From the NCBI GenBank assembly GCA_021153265.1, contig JAGKTU010000030.1, positions 1 to 21,326 on the forward strand: DNA of 21,326 bases, given 5' to 3'. Both the position numbers and the translations under genes were made by a program. This DNA is from Clostridia bacterium. Lineage in GTDB: Bacteria > Bacillota > Clostridia > Oscillospirales > Oscillospiraceae. The first letter of the stretch is position 1; each line of letters opens with the position of its first letter. Below, piece after piece: positions 14,895 to 21,326 of this stretch. The notes beneath the pieces are model-generated. The model searched no databases. It worked only from the letters and a program-made list of their open reading frames with translations, and had not been told where the DNA came from.

Positions 14895-16211
14895 GTGAAA
14901 GTAGTTAAATTCGGCGGCAGCTCCATGGCAGATGCCGGCCAGTACCGGAAGATCCGGGACATTCTTCTGGCAGACCCCGATCGCAAGATCGTCATCGTCT
15001 CCGCCGCCGGCAAGCGTTACAGCGGCGACCACAAGCTGACCGACCTGCTGTATCTGTGCTATTCCCACGTCAAGTACGGCGTGGACTGCAGCCGCATCTT
15101 CAAGATGATCTCCGGCCGTTACCTGGATATTCAGGTTGCTCTGGATCTGGATCTGGACCTGCAGCCCGAACTGGAGGCGCTGAAGAAGCGCATCGACGCC
15201 AAGCAGGTCTCCCGTGAGGAGTTGGTCAGCCGCGGTGAGTATTTCTCCGCCAAGCTGATGGCCGCATATCTCGGCTTCCAGTTCATCGACTCCGCCGACT
15301 GGGTCAAGTTCAACATGGACGGCTCCGTCAATCAGGCCGAATCCTACAAGGCTCTGCGGGATCGCGTCACCCCCGGTCTGGGCGCTGTCATCCCCGGCTT
15401 CTACGGCGCCATGCCCGACGGCACCATCCACACCTTCTCCCGTGGCGGCAGCGACATCACCGGTTCTCTGGCAGCCGCCGCTCTGGATGCCGAGGTCTAC
15501 GAGAACTGGACCGACGTTTCCGGCATCCTCATGGCCGACCCCCGGATCGTGGACGATCCCCAGGCCATCCCCGAGGTCACCTATGACGAGCTTCGTGAGC
15601 TGAGCTACTCCGGCGCGCAGGTTCTGCACGAGGACTGTATCTTCCCTGTCCGTGAGAAGAACATCCCCGTGAACATCCGCAACACCAACGATCCCGCCGC
15701 TCCCGGTACCATGATCATGGAGTCCTTCCCCGGCGATCACGATCCCGACCGTTTCATCACCGGCATCACCGGCAAGAAGAACTTCTCCATCATCTCCCTG
15801 TCCAAGAAGGGCATGAGCAACCAGGTCGGTGTGCTTTACAAGGTTCTGAAGGTTCTGGTCCGTCACAACATCTCCGTGGACTACGTCCCCAACGGCATCG
15901 ACAATGTTTCCGTGGTTCTGCCCACCTCCGCCATCGAGAAGGAACTGTACACCATCATGGCTGAGATCCAGGAGGAGGCCCAGCCCGACACCCTGACTGT
16001 CCACCACAACATCGCCGTGGTCGCCGCCGTCGGCCGGAAGATGGCCTTCCGTCCCGGTATTTCCGGTAAGATCTTCGCCGCTCTGGGTGAATCCGGCATC
16101 AACATCCGCATGATCAACCAGGGTCCCGACGAATTGAACATCATCTTCGGCGTGGATAACAAGGATTTCGAGTCCGCCATCAAGGTTCTCTACAACAGCT
16201 TCGTAAAGTAA
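14895..16211 (+). CDS. lysC: Aspartate kinase
   Basis: A 438-residue enzyme that phosphorylates aspartate, the entry step to threonine, lysine/DAP and methionine. KFGGSSM (residues 5-11) is the ATP-binding motif. SRGEYFSAKL and FSRGGSDITGSLAA are conserved kinase segments. Two ACT domains follow at about 295-360 and 370-438, containing VGVLYKVLKVLVRHNISVDY and ISGKIFAALGESGINIRMI, which normally bind lysine or threonine for feedback. It starts with GTG, with GAAGG 9 nt upstream; no ATG fits better. It lies 25 nt after hom and 61 nt before asd in one operon. Confidence 0.96.
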   Translation: MKVVKFGGSSMADAGQYRKIRDILLADPDRKIVIVSAAGKRYSGDHKLTDLLYLCYSHVKYGVDCSRIFKMISGRYLDIQVALDLDLDLQPELEALKKRIDAKQVSREELVSRGEYFSAKLMAAYLGFQFIDSADWVKFNMDGSVNQAESYKALRDRVTPGLGAVIPGFYGAMPDGTIHTFSRGGSDITGSLAAAALDAEVYENWTDVSGILMADPRIVDDPQAIPEVTYDELRELSYSGAQVLHEDCIFPVREKNIPVNIRNTNDPAAPGTMIMESFPGDHDPDRFITGITGKKNFSIISLSKKGMSNQVGVLYKVLKVLVRHNISVDYVPNGIDNVSVVLPTSAIEKELYTIMAEIQEEAQPDTLTVHHNIAVVAAVGRKMAFRPGISGKIFAALGESGINIRMINQGPDELNIIFGVDNKDFESAIKVLYNSFVK

Positions 16212-16224
16212 CATCTTTCTGTAC

Positions 16225-16244
16225 GGGAGGGTCACAGCCCTCCC
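16225..16244. repeat. GGGAGGG/CCCTCCC hairpin, copy 1
   Basis: GGGAGGG (16225-16231) and CCCTCCC (16238-16244) flank a 6-nt loop, followed after 6 nt by TTTTTG. The same stem occurs after asd. In the lysC-asd gap it could be a partial terminator or an mRNA-processing or stabilising hairpin that sets the relative level of asd. Confidence 0.6.
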
Positions 16245-16272
16245 CTACCATTTTTGTTTGGAGGTAATTACA

Positions 16273-17274
16273 ATGAAACTCTATACCGTTGCCATTCTGG
16301 GCGCCACCGGCGCCGTGGGTCAGGAAATGATGAAGATTCTGGCCGAACGCAACTTCCCCGTGGGCAAGCTGATCCCCCTTGCTTCCGCCAGAAGTGCCGG
16401 CAAGACCCTGACCTTCAAGGGCGAGGAAGTCACCATTCAGGAGGCCTGTGACGAGGCTTTCGAAGGCGTGGACATCGTTCTGGGTGCCGCTGAGAACGAC
16501 ATCGCCGAAAAGTTCGCCCCCGCCATTGTGAAGGCCGGTGCTGTCTTCGTGGACAACTCTTCCGCCTTCCGTCTTGACCCCAACGTCCCCCTGATCGTCC
16601 CCGAGGTCAACCCCGAGGATGTGAAGAACCACAAGGGCATCATCTCTAACCCCAACTGCTCCACCATCATCACCATCACCGCCGTCAACGCCCTGAATAA
16701 GCTCTCCCCCATCAAGGCCATGACCGCTTCTACTTACCAGGCCGTGTCCGGTGCCGGCGCAGGCGGCCCCATCGAGCTGATGAACGAGGTTGAGGCTCTG
16801 CGCGAGGGCAAGACCTACGAACCCAAGATCTTCTCCCACCAGATTGCCTACAATCTGATTCCCCAGATCGGCGGCGAGCAGTTTGAAGGCTACACCAGCG
16901 AAGAGATGAAGATGCAGAACGAGGGCCGCAAGATCATGCACCTGCCCGAGCTGAAGGTCTCCTGCACCTGCGTCCGCGTTCCCGTTGTCCGCAGCCACTC
17001 CATCTCCGTGTCCTGCCGCTTCGACCGGCCCGTCACCGTGGAAGATGTTCGCAACGTTCTGGCTGACGCCCCCGGCGTGAAGCTGGTGGACGATCTTTCC
17101 AAGAAGATGTACCCCATGCCTCTGGACACCACCGATCAGGACATCGTCTTTGTGGGCCGTATCCGCCCCGACCTGACCGATGATAACGGCATCTGCCTGT
17201 GGTGCTGCGGCGACCAGGTCCGTAAGGGCGCTGCCACCAACGCCATCCAGATCGCAGAACTGCTGGTCAAGTAA
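16273..17274 (+). CDS. asd: Aspartate-semialdehyde dehydrogenase
   Basis: A 333-residue NADPH enzyme that reduces aspartyl phosphate to aspartate semialdehyde, the branch point to homoserine and DAP. AILGATGAVGQEM (residues 7-19) is the Rossmann loop. SNPNCST holds the catalytic Cys129. The QAVSGAGAGG and VPVVRSHS segments are conserved substrate-site elements. The ATG at 16273 follows GGAGG by 8 nt; an in-frame TTG at 16258 lies inside the ribosome binding site and is rejected. It is the third gene after hom and lysC and lies within about 6 kb of the DAP-branch gene dapH. Confidence 0.97.
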   Translation: MKLYTVAILGATGAVGQEMMKILAERNFPVGKLIPLASARSAGKTLTFKGEEVTIQEACDEAFEGVDIVLGAAENDIAEKFAPAIVKAGAVFVDNSSAFRLDPNVPLIVPEVNPEDVKNHKGIISNPNCSTIITITAVNALNKLSPIKAMTASTYQAVSGAGAGGPIELMNEVEALREGKTYEPKIFSHQIAYNLIPQIGGEQFEGYTSEEMKMQNEGRKIMHLPELKVSCTCVRVPVVRSHSISVSCRFDRPVTVEDVRNVLADAPGVKLVDDLSKKMYPMPLDTTDQDIVFVGRIRPDLTDDNGICLWCCGDQVRKGAATNAIQIAELLVK

Positions 17275-17286
17275 TTTATATTGTAT

Positions 17287-17306
17287 GGGAGGGCTTAGAC
17301 CCTCCC
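17287..17306. repeat. GGGAGGG/CCCTCCC hairpin, copy 2
   Basis: GGGAGGG (17287-17293) and CCCTCCC (17300-17306) flank a 6-nt loop. The flanks match copy 1 too (GTA before the stem, TA-C-TTT after), so the two look like copies of one short intergenic element rather than chance terminators. Confidence 0.6.
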
Positions 17307-17329
17307 TTAACCTTTCCAAAGCAAGAATT

Positions 17330-17363
17330 CAAAGGCGGTAGTGATGTTTCACTACCGCCTTTG
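17330..17363. terminator. Bidirectional terminator between asd and the surface protein
   Basis: A perfect 14-bp stem, CAAAGGCGGTAGTG (17330-17343) with CACTACCGCCTTTG (17350-17363), around a 6-nt loop. It lies 4 nt from the surface-protein stop codon and 55 nt after asd, so it probably serves both convergent transcripts, although clear T-runs are modest. Confidence 0.8.
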
Positions 17364-17367
17364 ACAA

Positions 17368-20286
17368 TTATTCCTCTTTTTTCTTCCGCCGGGCAATCAG
17401 GAACAGGACAAATCCTGCGCAGACCGCGATCAGGAGCAGCAGCCACAGCCACCAGTAGTTGCCGTCCTCGGCCTCGGGCTCTTCGTCAGCGGTCGCATCC
17501 GTTGCAGCAGACCCGTTCATCTCTGTCAGAGCCTTCTTTGCGTCCTCAAGTGTCTTCCGGGCATCCTCATCCACCAGGGACTTGGCATAGTCGTTCAGTG
17601 CATTGTAGGCATCATCAGCCGCCTTGATTGTGGGCTCGTCATCCTTGGCAACCGTTCCGGGGATCTTGCCGATCAGCTCCTCCACGGCTTCCACATCCTC
17701 GATGACATCCATTGCTCCGTCGATGCGTGCAATTTCGTCCTGGATGTCCTGCTTCTCGTCGTCGCTGTAGTTGACGCTGGACTCTTCCAGAGCCTTTTCC
17801 AGGTCTTCCTTTGCCTTTTCCAGATCGGGCTTATCTTCGGGTTTTACGTTCTCGGGAGTGATATTCTCGACCTTTTCCGTATTCTCGGTGGCGTAGGGCA
17901 TGGCAACGGTGAACGCCACAACCGTTCTCAGACCGCTGTAATTCTCGGTTGCTGCCACGGTAAAGGTAGCGGTGTAGCTGCCTGCCTTGGTGGGGGCTTC
18001 CTTACTGTCCCACGCGGTACCGTCGTTGGCAGTGCCGGTGTAGCGCACGTTCACCCAGCCAAACTTTGCCTTGTATACAGGCTCGTTGGCATCCTCGCCG
18101 TATTTCCAACCCTCAATGGCAGGCTCGGTGATCCAGACATTCTTCTCCGCGGTGATGGCGAAGCTCACACTCACCTGGGCATCCACTGTGGTGCTCCAGA
18201 TGTAGTTTTCGGCGTCCTTCAGCTTCAGGACCACCTCATATTCGCCCTTTTCCATGCCGCCGGCGTTCTGCACCACGGTGTAAAGATCGGTGTCGGCAAT
18301 ATCCGCTGTCTGAACCTCGCCGTTATAAGGTTTGCTTTCCAGCGCAGGCTCCGTCACAACCGCCTTGTCAACGGTCACGGCGAAGTTGCTCTGTACGCCA
18401 TCGTGATTGGGCGCGGAGACCTTGTAATAGACCATATAGGTTCCGGCCTCGGTGAAAGCAGGCATCTCGCCGTAAACACCGTTACGCTCCAGGCTGTAGG
18501 CAAAGGTCACGGGCTGATTGTTTACAGTCGTAGCATGTGCATTGACGCTGGGAGTCTGTGCCGTACCGTTGTAGATCAGCGTGTCCTCCTGCAGCACATA
18601 GATCTCACGCAGGTCGGCGTTGCCAATGGTGTAGGTGGCGGAGGTCGTGCCGCCGTAGTTGCCGATACCGGCAATGGTTGCGCAGTAAGTATCCGCATCC
18701 GCAAGGCCAGACTTATCCCAGCTCACTTGGTAATGGACACCCTCCACCAATGCCGCGCCCTTCCAGGTAAGGGAGATTTCCGGCTTATGTGCTTTGCCGT
18801 TGTAGGTGCCGCTGTCAGGATTCAGAACCACTGTGGCTTCCCCGATGTCTGCCGGTGTGATCTGGAAGGTCTTGGTCAGCTCCTTGTCCTCCACGGTGAT
18901 CTTTGCGGTGGGCAGCTTGCCGGTGGTGGGAACATTCAGATTGTTTTCGTAAGTGATATCCTCATGCTGCTCGCCCAGCCAGTTGTCGGAATAGGTAATG
19001 GTTGCAGGGGTGATGGCAGAACCGGTGTAAACATAGCTTTCCTCTGCGTCCAGAGTCGCCGTCGCAATGTGGTCGCAGCGGCTGCAGTTCTCGGTCAGCA
19101 CATTTCCATCCAGCGTATATACAGGTGCGTGACCCTGTTCGGTGCCGTAGGCCGTGGCGCAGGTAGCGCAGACGGCAGGGTCCGTGCAGGTGGCAGCGCC
19201 GCCGGCGCAGTCATCGGTTTCCGTATGGCTGCCGTCCAGATTGCAGACACGGGTATGGGTGTCGTTGCCGTTGGACTTCCATGGGCTCCAGCTATGGCTG
19301 TCGTTGGTTCTGCCGTAGGCATTCTTGCAGGTATCACAGACGGCAAGTTCTGTGCAGTTGGCCGTGCCGCCGGAACAGTTGGTCTTGGCGCTGGTGTGAT
19401 TTGCATTCCGGGTGCAGACCTGCCAGTGCTGGGTGCCGTCGGACTCCCATTCGCCCCAGTTGTGGCTGCCGTTGGTGCTGCCGTAGGCATTCTTGCAGGT
19501 ATCACAGACGGCAAGCTCTGTGCAGTTGGCCGTGCCGCCGGAGCATCCGCCGGTTTCCGTATGGCTTGCATCCAGCGTACAGGTGCGTGTATGGGTGTTG
19601 TTGTCAAAAACCCAGGCACCCCAGCTATGGTTCTGGCTGTTCACTGTGCCGTAAGGTGTTTTGCAGGTGGAACAGGTCGCGGGAGCCACGCAGGTGGCCG
19701 TGCCGCCGGAATGACCGGCCTTAGGAGTCGTATGGCTGGAATTTTCCGTACACTCCTGCCAGTGCTGGGTACCGTCATGCTTCCAGACGTAGCTGTGCTT
19801 ATTCGGATCCGTATAAACCCGGTTGCAGGCCGTGCACTTAGCCGATTTGGTACAGGTGGCGTTGCCGGTATGGCTGCCCGCCTCACGGGTAATCGTATAA
19901 TCATATGTATACTGATTCACAACGCCAGGAACAGGTGTACGAGTTCCGCTTACACTGAGTGGCTTCGCGCAGTCCACTTCAAATTCGGCATCTACATTCA
20001 CTGCGGCTCTGACGCCGTTCGGCCTATAACATATGACTTTAATCGTCATTGTCACCTTGTGGCCATTCAGCTGCGGCTCATAAAGAATAATATCACTTAC
20101 ACTACATGTGGCTCTTTCCCCAGTTTTCTTGTTATAGTATTGCACTTCGTTAACCGTGACTGTAAAGCCATAGTCAGTGGTCGTCTTTGCCTTTGCCGGG
20201 ATCGGCATTACCTCTGCCGCCATCCCCGCCACCAGCACAAACGCCAGAGCCAAGGATAACAGCCGCTTCCAAATGCTCTTTTTCAT
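17368..20286 (-). CDS. Large secreted, membrane-anchored repeat protein
   Basis: A 972-residue surface protein. Residues 1-33 form a signal peptide (KKSIWKR, then a hydrophobic core, cleavage near AKAK). About five Cys-rich repeats follow at 139-406, with CxxxAxCxxC-like cores such as NCTELAVCDTCKNAYG and conserved HxW and HT pairs. Residues 411-795 look like about five Ig-like/MBG-like beta modules, with repeated YNGKAH-, YNGTAQ- and KPYNGE-type motifs and AGTY or AGSYTATF strands. Residues 800-930 are charged and helical, including a FIVAR-like segment near 882-922. A membrane helix (944-965) and RRKKKEE close it; there is no LPXTG. GGAGG precedes the ATG at 20286. Adhesion or envelope structure is plausible; no enzyme domain is seen. 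I reject the longer in-frame start at 20637, because it would cross two promoters. Confidence 0.9.
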   Translation of the reverse strand: MKKSIWKRLLSLALAFVLVAGMAAEVMPIPAKAKTTTDYGFTVTVNEVQYYNKKTGERATCSVSDIILYEPQLNGHKVTMTIKVICYRPNGVRAAVNVDAEFEVDCAKPLSVSGTRTPVPGVVNQYTYDYTITREAGSHTGNATCTKSAKCTACNRVYTDPNKHSYVWKHDGTQHWQECTENSSHTTPKAGHSGGTATCVAPATCSTCKTPYGTVNSQNHSWGAWVFDNNTHTRTCTLDASHTETGGCSGGTANCTELAVCDTCKNAYGSTNGSHNWGEWESDGTQHWQVCTRNANHTSAKTNCSGGTANCTELAVCDTCKNAYGRTNDSHSWSPWKSNGNDTHTRVCNLDGSHTETDDCAGGAATCTDPAVCATCATAYGTEQGHAPVYTLDGNVLTENCSRCDHIATATLDAEESYVYTGSAITPATITYSDNWLGEQHEDITYENNLNVPTTGKLPTAKITVEDKELTKTFQITPADIGEATVVLNPDSGTYNGKAHKPEISLTWKGAALVEGVHYQVSWDKSGLADADTYCATIAGIGNYGGTTSATYTIGNADLREIYVLQEDTLIYNGTAQTPSVNAHATTVNNQPVTFAYSLERNGVYGEMPAFTEAGTYMVYYKVSAPNHDGVQSNFAVTVDKAVVTEPALESKPYNGEVQTADIADTDLYTVVQNAGGMEKGEYEVVLKLKDAENYIWSTTVDAQVSVSFAITAEKNVWITEPAIEGWKYGEDANEPVYKAKFGWVNVRYTGTANDGTAWDSKEAPTKAGSYTATFTVAATENYSGLRTVVAFTVAMPYATENTEKVENITPENVKPEDKPDLEKAKEDLEKALEESSVNYSDDEKQDIQDEIARIDGAMDVIEDVEAVEELIGKIPGTVAKDDEPTIKAADDAYNALNDYAKSLVDEDARKTLEDAKKALTEMNGSAATDATADEEPEAEDGNYWWLWLLLLIAVCAGFVLFLIARRKKKEE
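19069..19872 (-). repeat. 168-nt tandem repeats coding the Cys-rich modules
   Basis: Copies encode residues 139-192 (54 aa, degenerate), 193-248, 249-304, 305-360 (56 aa each) and a partial 361-406. Copies 3 and 4 begin with the same 21 residues, and their DNA (about 19480-19542 and 19312-19374) is almost identical over some 60 nt, with one mismatch seen. This indicates recent duplication, and such repeats can expand or contract by recombination. Confidence 0.85.
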
Positions 20287-20335
20287 ATTTTCCCTCCATA
20301 TACGGTTTTGGTATCCTATTTTGCTTACTATTTTC

Positions 20336-20364
20336 ATTCTAGCACTCCGCTTACGAAAACACAA
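20336..20364 (-). promoter_or_regulatory. Promoter of the surface protein gene
   Basis: On the minus strand TTGTGT (20364-20359), 17 nt, TAGAAT (20341-20336), with TGC before the -10 as an extended -10. It has the same -35 hexamer, spacer and TGC as the dapH promoter. Leader about 45 nt. Confidence 0.75.
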
Positions 20365-20390
20365 TACATTTTTCGTTTTTTTGAAAAGCG

Positions 20391-20412
20391 ATCCGCCGGG
20401 CATTGGGCGGAT
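20391..20412. other. Inverted repeat between divergent surface-protein and proB promoters
   Basis: ATCCGCC (20391-20397) pairs with GGCGGAT (20406-20412) around 8 nt. It lies between the two divergent promoters and about 50 nt upstream of the proB -35. It could be an operator or a relic terminator; the sequence does not decide. Confidence 0.3.
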
Positions 20413-20461
20413 GTCATAGCGAAATCCCGGCGTGTCCCGGCCACATTGTGGCTTTTGGCAA

Positions 20462-20490
20462 TTGATTTTCCCGGCGAAGTGGTGTATAAT
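20462..20490 (+). promoter_or_regulatory. Promoter of proB
   Basis: TTGATT (20462-20467), 17 nt, perfect TATAAT (20485-20490). Start would be near 20497, giving a leader of about 37 nt with GGAGG at 20523-20527. Confidence 0.8.
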
Positions 20491-20533
20491 CGCCCCATTG
20501 AAGACATTTGTCTTCCGTATATGGAGGAATCCC

Positions 20534-21325
20534 ATGAGAATCGTAGTGAAAGTAGGCACATCCACCCTTGCCCATACCGGTGGCAGACTGAATATCCGCC
20601 GGGTGGAGCTGATGTGCAAAGTCCTCAGCGACATCAAAAATGCCGGACATCAGGTCATTCTGGTCACTTCCGGTGCCATTGGCATGGGTGTGGGCAAACT
20701 GGGACTTCCCGGCCGCCCCGGGGATATGCCCGGCAAGCAGGCCGCCGCTGCGGTGGGGCAGTGCGAGCTGATGTACACCTATGACCGGCTCTTCTCCCAG
20801 TACAGCCACGTGGTGGCCCAGATTCTGCTCACCGCGGAGGATATCCGCCACCCCCTGCGCTCCAGCCATGTCCACGACAGCTTGGAAAAGCTCCTCAACT
20901 GGAACGTCCTGCCCATTATCAACGAAAATGACGTGGTATCCACCGACGAGATCGGCATCCAGACCACCATCGGCGAAAATGACAGCCTATCCGCCATCGT
21001 CGCCCGGTTGGTGCAGGCGGATCTGCTGATCCTGCTGTCCGACATCGACGGTCTGTACACCGCCGACCCCAAAAAAGAACCCACCGCGGTGCTGATCCCC
21101 CAAGTGGACACCATCACCGAGGATATTCTGGCCCTCGCCGGCGGCGCAGGCTCCGTCCTCGGTTCCGGCGGCATGGCCACCAAACTCCGGGCGGCGAAAA
21201 TCGCCATGGATGCCGGCATCGACATGATCATCACCAACGGTGAAAACCCGGAGATCCTCTATGACATCTTCGACGGCAAGGCCGTCGGCACCAAATTCCT
21301 TGGAAAAAGCGAGGTAACCGTATGA
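20534..21325 (+). CDS. proB: Glutamate 5-kinase (short form without PUA domain)
   Basis: A 263-residue amino-acid kinase that phosphorylates glutamate on its gamma carboxyl, the first step of proline synthesis. VVKVGTSTL (residues 4-12) is the N-terminal ATP/phosphate motif. VTSGAIGMG, INENDVVS, LLSDIDGLYTADP and GSGGMATKLRAAKIA are conserved in order. Many bacterial ProB proteins are about 360-370 residues with a C-terminal PUA domain; this one is complete at the kinase domain, a form known in other Firmicutes. The ATG at 20534 has GGAGG 6 nt upstream. The stop overlaps the next ATG as ATGA at 21322-21325, implying coupling to the following gene. Confidence 0.96.
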   Translation: MRIVVKVGTSTLAHTGGRLNIRRVELMCKVLSDIKNAGHQVILVTSGAIGMGVGKLGLPGRPGDMPGKQAAAAVGQCELMYTYDRLFSQYSHVVAQILLTAEDIRHPLRSSHVHDSLEKLLNWNVLPIINENDVVSTDEIGIQTTIGENDSLSAIVARLVQADLLILLSDIDGLYTADPKKEPTAVLIPQVDTITEDILALAGGAGSVLGSGGMATKLRAAKIAMDAGIDMIITNGENPEILYDIFDGKAVGTKFLGKSEVTV

Positions 21326-21326
21326 C
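21322..21326 (+). CDS. Start of a following gene, probably proA (cut by window end)
   Basis: An ATG at 21322 overlaps the proB TGA, with GAGG (21311-21314) 7 nt upstream. Only five bases are in the window, so the product is inferred from the usual proB-proA pairing, in which the next enzyme is gamma-glutamyl phosphate reductase. Confidence 0.45.

Noticed and set aside
14871..16235. 454-codon minus-strand ORF opposite lysC
   Set aside because: Fully antisense to aspartate kinase and rich in Gly, Val, Asp and His like the other shadow ORFs; no domain visible.
18403..20259. 618-codon plus-strand ORF opposite the surface protein
   Set aside because: It mirrors the repeats of the real gene, has no signal or domain pattern, and the minus-strand gene has promoter, ribosome binding site and signal peptide.

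Overview
The window looks like chromosomal DNA from a fermentative, human- or animal-gut type Clostridia species, most likely in the Oscillospirales. This is an inference from several features: strong GGAGG-type ribosome binding sites, a GC-rich codon style, the split GlgC/GlgD glycogen system, the acetylated route to diaminopimelate, and a large surface protein of a style common in gut Firmicutes. I found no mobile element, CRISPR array or tRNA. Almost every gene has a recognisable housekeeping or surface role.

Layout, left to right. Positions 1-330 hold three tandem promoters on the minus strand that read out of the window. Each has a perfect TTGACA, a 17-nt spacer and A-tracts upstream, which looks like the promoter region of an rRNA operon lying to the left. 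Next come a small two-CBS-domain protein (minus) and a strong terminator, then the glycogen operon glgC-glgD-glgA (minus). Upstream of that is a tightly packed five-gene minus-strand operon. In transcription order it encodes an M20 deacetylase, a PatA-like aminotransferase, an AlaX-type alanyl-tRNA editing protein, an uncharacterised nucleotidyltransferase-like protein and a GNAT acetyltransferase. It starts at a perfect consensus promoter at about 9987-10015, back to back with the promoter of dapH (plus). dapH, the aminotransferase and the deacetylase together give the three acetyl-branch steps of diaminopimelate synthesis. A 50-residue Cys-rich membrane peptide follows dapH.

The next block is the aspartate-family pathway. 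thrC-thrB (minus) diverge from hom-lysC-asd (plus) across a 198-nt region with overlapping divergent promoters. LysC and Asd make aspartate semialdehyde. Hom, ThrB and ThrC take it to threonine, and the DAP genes about 3 kb away use the same intermediate for lysine and peptidoglycan. dapA, dapB, dapF and lysA are not in the window.

The right end carries a 972-residue secreted, membrane-anchored protein (minus) with about five Cys-containing 56-residue repeats, several Ig-like/MBG-like modules and a C-terminal membrane helix. Divergent from it is proB (plus), which overlaps by ATGA the start of a following gene, presumably proA, cut off by the window edge.

I see no wholly new system. The best leads are the triple rrn-type promoter, the unexplained editing, nucleotidyltransferase and acetyltransferase genes coupled to DAP synthesis, the Cys-rich micropeptide, the repeat-bearing surface protein, and a GGGAGGG/CCCTCCC hairpin repeated after lysC and asd.
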